64,000 nucleotides of DNA from Geobacillus genomosp. 3 (lineage in GTDB: Bacteria > Bacillota > Bacilli > Bacillales > Anoxybacillaceae): contig NC_022080.4 of assembly GCF_000445995.2 (NCBI RefSeq), positions 1,674,001 to 1,738,000 on the forward strand, written 5' to 3'. Below are positions 52,487 to 60,366 of the stretch, one piece after another. The notes below the pieces were generated by a model. The model was given only the letters and a program-made list of their open reading frames with translations. It had not been told where the DNA came from and did not search any database. The translations under genes and the position numbers were made by a program. How positions within the stretch are numbered: position 1 is the stretch's first letter; each line of letters begins with the position of its first letter.

Positions 52487-54238
52487 TTAGTCGCCGCATG
52501 CGGGTGCTTCGATCATGACCGCCGTCTTCGCCTCTTCGTGCGAAAAGCGGCCGATTTGTTTCACGCGAGCGAAAAACTTATGAAACCGCTCGTTCGGATA
52601 GGCGTGTTCTTTGTACTGCTCAATGATGTCCGTCACAACCGCCACCATCTCCTCCGGCGGAATGCCTTCCGCAACGAGCCGCCCCGGATGGGCGTTGCGG
52701 CCGACCGTTTTTCCGCCCAAAAACAAGTCAAATTTCCCTTTCCGGTACACAAGCCCGATGTCTTCGCGCACCGCCCCGTAGCACGCCATCCCGCAGCCGT
52801 TGATGCCAAGCTTCAATTCTTTTGGCAACGCCATGCCGCCTAACCGCCGCGCCAATTCTTCGGCGTACGGAATGGCGTCTTTTTTCTCCCCGTCACAAAA
52901 ATCACACGCCTTCACCGTCAACACATCGCCGACCGGCGTGACGGTCAGCCCGACGGCCTTGAGCCGGGCGATCAGTCCATCTGGATCTTCCGTCAGCCGT
53001 TCGATCTGTATGTAATGATCCGGGGTGTACGTGATTTTTCCATCCGTTCCCGCCACTTCCGCAATCACGATCAACTGTTCCGGGGTGAACTGTTTATTGG
53101 CCACCCCCGGGCTCACCGCTGCTTCCAACAGCACGGACGTCGTCTTTCTTGTTCTCCGTCTCTCGAAAGCGGCGAGCGCGTCTTCGGCCGTTTCTTTCAC
53201 CCGTTTTGGCTGGGCGGCCGGCTGCTGTCCCGCTTTGTTGGCAGGCGGTATGGAAAGCTGTGTCAAACCGGAAGCCGGCGGCATTGGCTCGGCCTCCTTC
53301 GCCACCGCGGTGGCCAAGGCGGTGAACGAGTGATCTTTCTGATTGTTTTCAGCGAAGACAGCCGCTTCGGACGATCCTAACACCCCCGGCATCTCTTTTG
53401 GCGGCTTCGTCTGATCGAGCGCCCATGGCTCCGCTTCTTTGCGCAGCCGCTCATGCGGCTTGAGCGGCTGGATGGCGGCGGTGAGTTGATACTTGCGCTG
53501 GTAGCCGCGCGGGGTAATCATCAGTCCGTCATGAACGAACGTCGTCGAGTTGCCGATGATGACCGTCGTCAACATGCCGATCTCATGGTCAAGCATATGC
53601 GCCAAGTCGGTGAGGACGATATGTTGGCGTTCGCGGTACGCGCTTTTTACGAGTCCAACAGGGGTCGTCGGCGCCCGATGACGAAGCAAGATGCGCTGCG
53701 CTTCCGCGATCTGCCGAGTGCGCCGCCCGCTTTTCGGATTGTACAACGCAATGACAAAATCGGCCGCCGCCGCAGCTTCGAGCCGCTTTTCAATCAGCTC
53801 CCACGGCGTCAAATGGTCGCTCAAGCTGATCGTGCACGCATCGTGCATAATCGGCGCCCCAAGCAGCGCGGCGCACGAATGAATGGCGGAAACGCCGGGG
53901 ATGACTTCGACTTCAATCGAACTGTCCTTCGTCCACCCTTTTTCAATCAACACTTCATACACGAGCCCGGCCATGCCGTACAACCCGGCGTCCCCGCTTG
54001 AAATGACGGCGACCGTTTTACCGCGCTCGGCCCATTTCACCGCCGCCTGGGCGCGGCTCACTTCTTCAGTCATGCCGGTGCTGATGATTTCTTTTCCAGC
54101 AATAAGATCGCGCACCAGCTCAATATATGTTTTGTAGCCGATGATGACGTCGCTTTCTTCAATCGCCTCGCGAGCCCGTTTCGTCATATGGTCGGCGCTT
54201 CCCGGGCCAAAGCCAATAATGAGCAGTTTGCCGTTCAT
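52487..54238 (-). CDS. cbiH60: Cobalt-factor III C17-methyltransferase, CbiH60 with sulfite-reductase-like domain
   Basis: The 583-residue protein starts at ATG 54238, third of three ATGs, 8 nt after AAAGGAGG. Residues ~1-250 are CbiH (GFGPGSADHMT, VISSGDAGLYGM, VPGVSAIHSCAALLG). A proline- and alanine-rich linker (~265-380) leads to a nitrite/sulfite-reductase-type domain with CDFC, GINGCGMACYG and GGKTVGRNAHPG. This is the CbiH60 form of B. megaterium, with a [4Fe-4S] centre. It contracts the ring by C17 methylation. Confidence 0.95.
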   Translation of the reverse strand: MNGKLLIIGFGPGSADHMTKRAREAIEESDVIIGYKTYIELVRDLIAGKEIISTGMTEEVSRAQAAVKWAERGKTVAVISSGDAGLYGMAGLVYEVLIEKGWTKDSSIEVEVIPGVSAIHSCAALLGAPIMHDACTISLSDHLTPWELIEKRLEAAAAADFVIALYNPKSGRRTRQIAEAQRILLRHRAPTTPVGLVKSAYRERQHIVLTDLAHMLDHEIGMLTTVIIGNSTTFVHDGLMITPRGYQRKYQLTAAIQPLKPHERLRKEAEPWALDQTKPPKEMPGVLGSSEAAVFAENNQKDHSFTALATAVAKEAEPMPPASGLTQLSIPPANKAGQQPAAQPKRVKETAEDALAAFERRRTRKTTSVLLEAAVSPGVANKQFTPEQLIVIAEVAGTDGKITYTPDHYIQIERLTEDPDGLIARLKAVGLTVTPVGDVLTVKACDFCDGEKKDAIPYAEELARRLGGMALPKELKLGINGCGMACYGAVREDIGLVYRKGKFDLFLGGKTVGRNAHPGRLVAEGIPPEEMVAVVTDIIEQYKEHAYPNERFHKFFARVKQIGRFSHEEAKTAVMIEAPACGD

Positions 54239-54297
54239 CATCATTCCCTCCTTTGCCGGTTGAAACAAAACGTTTACTGCAGTTGTCGTGTGCCAAC

Positions 54298-54515
54298 TAC
54301 CCACCACCTACACTTCGCTTAGAGGTGGGGGCTTCAAGCGACTTGTGTGTTCGCCGAACGGTAAGCCACACACAAGAACCCTTTACGCTTCCCTTCGTTC
54401 CGAAGTTGTCCGTTCTAGCCATATTCCACCCTATTCGTTGTCTAACGCCAACCGACATTCATCTCCCACTTTCCCTTCGCTTAGAAGTGGAAGACTTCTT
54501 TCGGAAAAATGTTAA
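54298..54515 (-). mobile_element. Small non-autonomous IS605-derived element (PATE/MITE-like)
   Basis: A right-end-type hairpin (CCCACC/GGTGGG, 54300-54329) and a left-end-type hairpin (CTCCCACT with AGTGGAAG, 54463-54493) match the two ends of the larger element at 15.3 and 19.8 kb. Between them are about 130 bp without a gene, with a CTTGTGTG/CACACAAG hairpin at 54342-54376. No tnpA or tnpB part is left, so it needs help in trans. It separates cbiO and cbiH60 within the operon. Confidence 0.75.
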
Positions 54516-54550
54516 AATCTTCTGCGACGGTGTCAGCAACGCTCTCTCTT

Positions 54551-55339
54551 CTATTGCACAAGGCGCCGAGGCACCTGTTTTTCCTCCGGTCGCCACGCTT
54601 GCCAAAGCCGCACAAACAGCGGAACATCCAAACGAACATCCAAAAGCCGTTGGCGGTCAGCAAACACGTCTTCCGGCGTCCCTTGCATCACGATTCGCCC
54701 TTCATGCATGACAGCGACAACATCCGCCCACTGCCAGACAAAATCCATATCATGCGTGGCAATTAACACGGTCGTCCCCGCCCGATGAATCGTCTCGATT
54801 TGCTCGAGAAATCGTTTTGTCTGGTGTTGATCCAAGTAGGCAGTCGGCTCGTCAAGCACAAGCAAATCCGGCTTCGTCGCCATGGTGCAGCAAAGCGTCA
54901 GCCATTTTTTCTGTCCGAGGCTCAATTGATGGGTTGGACGGTCCAACCAAGAATCGATCTTATATTCTTCTACAATAGAGACAAGCATCTCTTCGATATT
55001 TTCCATGTCCATCCCGGCATGAGCGAGGCTGATGGCCAACTCATCGCGCACGAGCGGCGCAAGAATTTGATGTTCCGGGTTTTGGAAGACAATGCCGACT
55101 TCACGCCGCCATTGGGCCCAATCAGCGCCGCGTTCATACATGTTCCGGCCTTTCCAATACACGATTCCCTCTTGCGCCCGCAATAGCCCATTCAAATGGA
55201 GAAACAGCGTCGTTTTTCCGCATCCGTTCGGTCCAATAAGCGCATATTTTTTCTGCTCCGCAATCTCCCAATCAATTCCATTAAGCACATCGCGCGTCGA
55301 ATCATAGGCATATCGCACTCGTTCCATTCGCAACAACAA
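54551..55339 (-). CDS. cbiO: Cobalt ECF transporter ATPase
   Basis: The 262-residue ABC ATPase probably starts at one of three TTG codons (55339, 55336, 55333) after GAGGGGGA. Walker A is IGPNGCGKTTLF, the Q-loop VFQNPEHQILAP, the signature LSLGQKKWLTL, Walker B LLVLDEPTAYLD and the switch histidine IATHDMDF. It powers the CbiMNQ cobalt channel. The end at 54551 lies 36 bp past the transposon-derived element. Confidence 0.95.
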   Translation of the reverse strand: MLLRMERVRYAYDSTRDVLNGIDWEIAEQKKYALIGPNGCGKTTLFLHLNGLLRAQEGIVYWKGRNMYERGADWAQWRREVGIVFQNPEHQILAPLVRDELAISLAHAGMDMENIEEMLVSIVEEYKIDSWLDRPTHQLSLGQKKWLTLCCTMATKPDLLVLDEPTAYLDQHQTKRFLEQIETIHRAGTTVLIATHDMDFVWQWADVVAVMHEGRIVMQGTPEDVFADRQRLLDVRLDVPLFVRLWQAWRPEEKQVPRRLVQ

Positions 55340-55346
55340 ATCCCCC

Positions 55347-56072
55347 TCATCCTCCCCACCATTCCAAACCGAGCAACACCACCATTACGACGCCGGCTGC
55401 GATGTCGGCAAGGTGCATATTCGTTTTCGGCGGTTGAGATGTATACACAATGGAAGCCATTCCCCCGCGGGCAGCAAGCGAACGACTGAACGCCTCATAC
55501 GACTGCCACGCTTTCATCCACAATTGATACATGAGCATCCCTCCGTGCCGCCAATGCCTTCCCCCATTGCGGGCACGCAACGCCAACATCAGCTCAGCCG
55601 CCGCCTGTTCCAACAAAAAGATGAAGCGATACATGAGGACACAAAGTTCAACCAATGCTGTTGGGAGCCCCATCCCCCGCAACACAGCAAACAACTCCGG
55701 CACCGGAGTCGTAACCAGGAGAAAAAACAAGCACGACCAAGCGGCAAGTGAACGGATAGCAAGCTCAGCTGCTGGCTGCAACTGGCTGTCAACGATCGAC
55801 AACCGAAAGGGGAAGGACACCGATACGACCAACGTCAACAAGCTAATCCCTAAAAAGGCGCTGGCAGCCAACATGGCTTTTCCATACAAAGAAAACGGCA
55901 CCCGTGCACGCCCCATAGTCCAATATGCCATTCCAACAAGAACAAGCCATTGCTCTCGCCAGTCCCCGATCATGGCAAAGAAAAGCATGGCGAACGTCAG
56001 CAGCAATTTCCATTCTGCCCGCCATGTGCGAAGCCGGTTGTCATACGCCCAACGGTCAAACTCGCGAATCAT
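55347..56072 (-). CDS. cbiQ: Cobalt ECF transporter T component
   Basis: This 241-residue membrane protein starts at ATG 56072 inside the end of cbiN. Five or so membrane segments are seen, and the cytoplasmic ATPase-coupling motif appears as SLAARGGM, near residue 205. It links CbiO to CbiMN. Confidence 0.93.
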   Translation of the reverse strand: MIREFDRWAYDNRLRTWRAEWKLLLTFAMLFFAMIGDWREQWLVLVGMAYWTMGRARVPFSLYGKAMLAASAFLGISLLTLVVSVSFPFRLSIVDSQLQPAAELAIRSLAAWSCLFFLLVTTPVPELFAVLRGMGLPTALVELCVLMYRFIFLLEQAAAELMLALRARNGGRHWRHGGMLMYQLWMKAWQSYEAFSRSLAARGGMASIVYTSQPPKTNMHLADIAAGVVMVVLLGLEWWGG

Positions 56073-56349
56073 GACTGCTCTTCCGCTCCGACCTCCCTTT
56101 GTACACCCCGATGACATAGCCGATCACGCCAGCACCAAGCGCGGCTTGCAGTGAGAACAACAATGTTTCGACTTCCCCCCCGGGTGGAGTGAAAATCGAT
56201 TCAAACCATGGGCGGTAATGGGGATGGAGCAACTGAATTGCTTTTTCCGCTTGATCGTCTGTTCCCCCAAACTCCGATCCGCGTGCCCACCAAAGCGGCA
56301 CCATAATCAGCAAAACAGCTAACAACAATAACAAACGATTTTTTTTCAT
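56056..56349 (-). CDS. cbiN: Cobalt transport protein CbiN
   Basis: A 97-residue protein from ATG 56349 with two membrane segments (about residues 5-23 and 63-82) around a short outer loop with FGGTDDQAEKAIQ, typical for CbiN. It stimulates metal loading of CbiM. It overlaps cbiQ by 17 bp. Confidence 0.93.
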   Translation of the reverse strand: MKKNRLLLLLAVLLIMVPLWWARGSEFGGTDDQAEKAIQLLHPHYRPWFESIFTPPGGEVETLLFSLQAALGAGVIGYVIGVYKGRSERKSSHDSRV

Positions 56350-56353
56350 CCTT

Positions 56354-57097
56354 TCACACCTCCTTTTCTTTTTGGAACAACGGAGAAGCTTGGTACGAAG
56401 CAAGCCAGTTCCAGACAACCACCGTTACAATGCCTTCAGTTATCGCCAACGGTACTTGGGTGATCGCGAAAATACCAGCAAATTTCAAAAGCGAAACGAT
56501 GATCCCACCCTCTGGAGCAGGAAATGCCAAAGCGAGCTGCAATGAAGTCGTCACATACGTCGCCAAATCAGACAAGCAGGCCGCCAAAAACAATGCGGCA
56601 CGATTGGACATTTTCCCTTTTCGGCACAATTGATACACTCCGTACGCAACGAACGGACCGATGATCGCCATCGACATAGCATTTGCACCGAGCGTCGTCA
56701 ACCCTCCATGAGCGAGAAGCATTGCTTGGAAAAGAAGGACGACCGTCCCGATCACCACCATCACCCATGGTCCAAACAAAACGGAACCAAATCCGATTCC
56801 AGTCGGATGTGAACTGCTTCCTGTGACGGACGGAATTTTCAACGCTGATAGCACAAACGTAAACGCACCCGCAAGCGCCATCAGAAGCTTTTGTTCCGGA
56901 TGTTGCTTTAAGGTGTGAACAAGCCGGCGCAAACCAAGCACGAAAAACGGTAAAAACAATAACCACCAAAATAACGCCCATTTGATGGGCAAAAAGCCTT
57001 CCATAATATGCATGGCATACGCTTCCTGTTCGCTGGTCATCCAAAAATACACCGCGAGTAAAGTGGCGACCGCGCTCCATCGAATGATCCTTTTCAT
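56354..57097 (-). CDS. cbiM: Cobalt transport protein CbiM (S component)
   Basis: The 247-residue protein starts at ATG 57097, overlapping cbiW as ATGA. A signal-like N-terminus (residues 1-28) is cleaved before MHIMEGF; in CbiM this freed Met-His-Ile supplies the metal-binding amino end. [16 protein letters not shown] and seven or so membrane helices follow. It binds Co2+ directly. Confidence 0.95.
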   Translation of the reverse strand: MKRIIRWSAVATLLAVYFWMTSEQEAYAMHIMEGFLPIKWALFWWLLFLPFFVLGLRRLVHTLKQHPEQKLLMALAGAFTFVLSALKIPSVTGSSSHPTGIGFGSVLFGPWVMVVIGTVVLLFQAMLLAHGGLTTLGANAMSMAIIGPFVAYGVYQLCRKGKMSNRAALFLAACLSDLATYVTTSLQLALAFPAPEGGIIVSLLKFAGIFAITQVPLAITEGIVTVVVWNWLASYQASPLFQKEKEV

Positions 57098-57492
57098 TTA
57101 TCTGCTCCTTTCTGGCCATGTTCCGTTTTTCGTTTTCCGCTTGGCGCCTCTCGTTCACCGGCTGGCGTCAACACCAATCCGCTTTCGTATTCATACGTCG
57201 CCCACTCCCGCAACGGAACCCCCTCGCCCAAATGGGCGCGCACGACTTCCTTCGCCCGCTCGGGAGTCATGAGCCGGTACCAGACGCCATCCGGGTAGAC
57301 GATCATGACACACGCGTCTTGACAGCGGCCGTTGCAGCGCGTTCGTGTCGTATGGACAACGTCATCGAGCCCGAGGCGGGTGATTTCCTCGCGGACCGCA
57401 ATTGTCACGCCGTCCCCGCCATGACGGAGGCACGTCCCTCCGTTGCAGATGAACACATGGTGTTTCATCCCTGTTAAGTCCCATGTCGCCAT
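57094..57492 (-). CDS. cbiW: Thioredoxin-like [2Fe-2S] ferredoxin CbiW
   Basis: This 132-residue protein starts at ATG 57492 (ATG 57468 is possible). The cluster cysteines are in [13 protein letters not shown] and [19 protein letters not shown], the pattern of thioredoxin-fold ferredoxins. In B. megaterium cbiW is likewise the first gene of the cob operon. It probably gives electrons to a reductive step or to the Fe-S enzymes of the operon. The charged C-terminal tail ([14 protein letters not shown]) is not part of the fold. Confidence 0.85.
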   Translation of the reverse strand: MATWDLTGMKHHVFICNGGTCLRHGGDGVTIAVREEITRLGLDDVVHTTRTRCNGRCQDACVMIVYPDGVWYRLMTPERAKEVVRAHLGEGVPLREWATYEYESGLVLTPAGEREAPSGKRKTEHGQKGADK

Positions 57493-57554
57493 CGAATCCC
57501 CCCCTTTTGGCTAGAATAATAGAATTCAGATGCAGACAGACGGGCAGGTTTCAG

Positions 57555-57590
57555 GCAAAAGAAAAAGCACCTCCATCGCAGAGGTGCAGA
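57555..57590 (-). terminator. Regulatory terminator of the cobalamin riboswitch
   Basis: GCACCTC and GAGGTGC form a 7-bp stem followed on the minus strand by TTTTTCTTTT. It lies between the B12 aptamer and cbiW, so ligand binding likely favours it. Confidence 0.88.
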
Positions 57591-57691
57591 AAAATGTATA
57601 CGAAAGCCATAAACGGCCCCAAACAGGCCTGATGCAGCCATCATTCTCCCGCACGTCTGCCTATAGTCCCGTAGGCATCCGTCCGATCGAA

Positions 57692-57858
57692 ACAAGGCAG
57701 GTCTCCTGACTTAGGATCATCGCTTGGCGGCGCCTTCCCGAAGCATCCTTCAGTGACTTGTTGCCGCAAAGCTCCCCATCACAGTGGCGGGTACCGTGCC
57801 GGATTTTCACCGGTCTTCCCTTTTCACCCAAGCCTTTCCGCAGGCTTAGGCACCTTGT
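57692..57858 (-). promoter_or_regulatory. Cobalamin riboswitch
   Basis: The minus strand has the aptamer blocks in order: GGTGCCTAAGCC, AAAAGGGAAGACCGGTGAAA, CGGCACGGTACCCGCCACTG, and the B12 box GTCAGGAGACCTGCC. A terminator and the 18-kb cob operon follow. Coenzyme B12 should switch the operon off. Confidence 0.97.
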
Positions 57859-57905
57859 TCGTTCTTCGCCATATGTACACTGTCATGGAACAAGCATCCT
57901 TTTTC

Positions 57906-57935
57906 ATCGTAGTACAACTTGATGGCGGCCGTCAA
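57906..57935 (-). promoter_or_regulatory. Promoter of the cobalamin operon
   Basis: TTGACG (57930-57935) and TACGAT (57906-57911) are 18 bp apart on the minus strand. The -35 overlaps the stop codon region of the RraA-like gene. Transcription would begin near 57899, about 40 nt before the aptamer. Confidence 0.65.
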
Positions 57936-58417
57936 CCGTTTTTTGCCGACAAATCTTCACGGGCAACGACAACGCCGTCCGCATCGGCGTACACGTATGC
58001 GCCCGGCTCCCAGCGGACGCCGCCAAACTCGAGCACAACATCGCGAGCGCCTTTTCCCTCTTTTTTGCTTTTCACCGGGCACGTGCCGATCGCCATAACG
58101 CCAAGCGGCATGCGGCCGATTTCCGCTGAATCGCGGATGCAGCCGTGGATGATGACGCCGGCAAGCCCCCGGTCGCAGGCGATTTGCGCCAACCGGTCGC
58201 CTAATAGCGCCACGCGGCGCGAGCCTTTTCCATCGACCACAAGCACCGTCCCCGGCGGCACCGTCTCGAGCGCTTCACGGACAAGAACGTTGTCTTCAAA
58301 CACGTCGACCGTCGCGATCGGCCCGGAAAACATCCGTTTTCCGCCGTACGATTGAAACGGCAACTCACAGACTTGCAACTCATCTAAAAATTGATCGCAT
58401 AAATCAGCTGTTTTCAT
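57932..58417 (-). CDS. RraA-like protein (RNase E regulator / HMG aldolase family)
   Basis: The 161-residue protein starts at ATG 58417 behind GAAAGGGGAGAGG. The family core is clear: MFSGPIATVDVFEDN, VLVVDGKGSRRVALLGDRLA, and VIIHGCIRDSAEI with the Arg-Asp pair that binds metal and oxaloacetate-type substrates. RraA itself inhibits RNase E, which many Bacilli lack, so the aldolase/decarboxylase activity is a real alternative. It is upstream of the cob operon, but a promoter lies between them. Confidence 0.85.
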   Translation of the reverse strand: MKTADLCDQFLDELQVCELPFQSYGGKRMFSGPIATVDVFEDNVLVREALETVPPGTVLVVDGKGSRRVALLGDRLAQIACDRGLAGVIIHGCIRDSAEIGRMPLGVMAIGTCPVKSKKEGKGARDVVLEFGGVRWEPGAYVYADADGVVVAREDLSAKNG

Positions 58418-58578
58418 GATCCTCTCCCCTTTCGTTTTTTTCATTCGTCATCATTCGTCAAAATCCTGCCGACTCCACATTTTTTTGTGGCGCTGTTTCT
58501 GCTCGGGAATCGGATGCGTGTCGTTGCGGGACCGCTGAACGACAAAAGGATTCGCTCGCCGTCGCTTTCCGGCGAACG

Positions 58579-58617
58579 AAAAAAACGGCCCCGCACGACA
58601 TGGCGGAAGCCGTTTTG
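58579..58617 (-). terminator. Terminator of tRNA-Gln
   Basis: AAAACGGC pairs with GCCGTTTT, with CCGC/GCGG inside, followed by T on the minus strand. The stretch from 58418 to 58578 holds nothing else I can support. Confidence 0.8.
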
Positions 58618-58653
58618 GCCGTCGGGACGAACGAGCCCCGTCCGGCGATTCAG

Positions 58654-58725
58654 CTGGGCTAGCTGGATTCGAACCAGCGCATCACGGAGTCAAAGTCCGT
58701 TGCCTTACCGCTTGGCTATAGCCCA
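58654..58725 (-). tRNA. tRNA-Gln (TTG)
   Basis: Acceptor TGGGCTA pairs with TAGCCCA. The anticodon stem ACGGA/TCCGT holds the loop CTTTGAC, so the anticodon is TTG (Gln). The T-loop is TTCGAAT. It is a single tRNA gene without encoded CCA. Confidence 0.95.
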
Positions 58726-58910
58726 ACGTTTTGTTGTCATTTACAGTATGCGGCATGATGGCGCACTTTATGCATCAAACTGAATATCCTTTTGCCTGGT
58801 GTGCGAAACTATCGATACAAACGTCCTTTTCCTACCATATATCATTTCGTTTTTCCCTCGCACTCGTTTTCCCAGTATGATACATTGAATTTGGAAAGGG
58901 AGAGATGGAC

Positions 58911-59792
58911 ATGCGCCGGATCACGGTTTTTCGCTTCTATCTTTGCGCATTGTTTTTGTTATCGCTGCCGATCGTCTTAGCGGCCTCGGCTGCTTGGCAG
59001 CCACCCAGCCAGCCGAAAACCGCCGTCATCGCCCACCGCGGCGCGTCCGGACACGCGCCGGAGCATACGCTCGCGTCCTATCGCCTCTCTGCCCGCATGA
59101 ATGCCGATTATATCGAAGTCGATGTGCGGTCAACTAAAGACGGGAAGCTCGTTGCCCTGCATGATGCAACACTCGCCCGGACGACAAATGTCGAAACGGT
59201 TTACCCGCACCGGTCGCCATGGCGGGTCAGCGATTTTTCATTGCATGAGCTCAAAAAGTTGGATGCCGGATCGTGGTTCGATCCACGCTTTGCCGGCGAA
59301 CGCGTTCCGACGCTTGATGAGGTGGTTCGGATGCTGAAAGCGGAACGTGTAAACGTTCCGTTGTACATCGAAACGAAACAGCCCGGCATCGAACAAGAGG
59401 TCGCCCGCCTATTGCAAAAACACGGCGTTCTCCAGCGCGGAAGCGTCATGTTTCAATCGTTCCATCCAGAAAGTTTGCAGGCGCTCCGTCCGCTTATTCC
59501 GCGCGGCATCCCGCTCATTCAATTGATCGGCGAAAAGGAAGCACGAAGCAGCCGGGATGCCCTGTTGCAACAAATTGCCGTCTATGCCGATGGCATCGGC
59601 TTGCCGTTTTCAGTCGTCACTGAAAAGTCGGTGCGCGCCGCCCATCGCCGCGGGCTTATTGTTCACGTCTATACCGTCAACGCTCCACACGATCTAGAAC
59701 ACTTATGCGCGATGGGCGTGGACGGCGTGTTTACCGACTACCCTGACCGCCCAGCCCGCATCGCTTCGTGCCGCCGACCGCCCCGTCATTGA
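58911..59792 (+). CDS. Secreted glycerophosphodiester phosphodiesterase
   Basis: This 293-residue protein starts at ATG 58911 (ATG 58905 is the alternative). A signal peptide (about residues 1-28) is followed by a GDPD barrel: AHRGASGHAPEHT with the catalytic His and metal Glu, IEVDVRSTKDGKLVALHD, and YIETKQPG. It releases glycerol 3-phosphate from outside deacylated phospholipids. The GDPD call is secure; glpQ orthology is not claimed. Confidence 0.93.
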   Translation: MRRITVFRFYLCALFLLSLPIVLAASAAWQPPSQPKTAVIAHRGASGHAPEHTLASYRLSARMNADYIEVDVRSTKDGKLVALHDATLARTTNVETVYPHRSPWRVSDFSLHELKKLDAGSWFDPRFAGERVPTLDEVVRMLKAERVNVPLYIETKQPGIEQEVARLLQKHGVLQRGSVMFQSFHPESLQALRPLIPRGIPLIQLIGEKEARSSRDALLQQIAVYADGIGLPFSVVTEKSVRAAHRRGLIVHVYTVNAPHDLEHLCAMGVDGVFTDYPDRPARIASCRRPPRH

Positions 59793-59885
59793 CCGCCCTT
59801 TAGGGGGTATTTACATAATATAATTATGGTTTATACATTTTCGTTTGGCTCCATTCATTCTTCAAAAAAAGGGGAGGACAAGATC

Positions 59886-60329
59886 ATGTGGACGATCGCC
59901 GACTACCAAAACGGACCGTTTACCGTAACGACGGACCGCCGCCGCGTTCAGCTTGAGCGCGTGGTTTACTTCCTCGCCCGTTCGTACTGGGCGAACGGGC
60001 GCAGCCGCGAAACGATTGTCAAATCGCTCGACCATTCGCTTTGCTTCTCCCTTTTTCACGGTGAAAGGCAGATCGGCATGGCGCGCGTCATCACCGACGG
60101 AGCAACATTTGCCTACCTTTGCGACGTCTTTATCGACGAAGCGTACCGCGGGCAAGGGCTCGGAAAATGGCTGCTATCGTGCGTGCTCGCCCATCCCGGC
60201 GTCGCCGCCGTCCGCAAGGTGATGCTTGCAACGAAAGACGCGCACGGACTGTACGAACAATTCGGCTTCACCGCGCCGGGCGAGCCGGAGTGGTTGATGG
60301 AGCGGATTCAAGAGCCGCGAACGGAGTAA
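59886..60329 (+). CDS. GNAT family N-acetyltransferase
   Basis: The 147-residue protein starts at ATG 59886 behind AAAGGGGAGGA. ARSYWANGRSRETI near the start, IGMARVITDGATFAYLCDVFID and the acetyl-CoA loop YRGQGLGKWLL are typical of the YitI/PA4026-like GNAT group. KDAHGLYEQFGF follows. Substrate unknown. Confidence 0.9.
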   Translation: MWTIADYQNGPFTVTTDRRRVQLERVVYFLARSYWANGRSRETIVKSLDHSLCFSLFHGERQIGMARVITDGATFAYLCDVFIDEAYRGQGLGKWLLSCVLAHPGVAAVRKVMLATKDAHGLYEQFGFTAPGEPEWLMERIQEPRTE

Positions 60330-60335
60330 ACGGCA

Positions 60336-60365
60336 AAAAGGCGGTCCGCATCGGCCCGCCTTTTC
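60336..60365. terminator. Bidirectional terminator
   Basis: AAAAGGCGG and CCGCCTTTT form a stem between the convergent GNAT and topB genes. Confidence 0.82.
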
Positions 60366-60366
60366 G

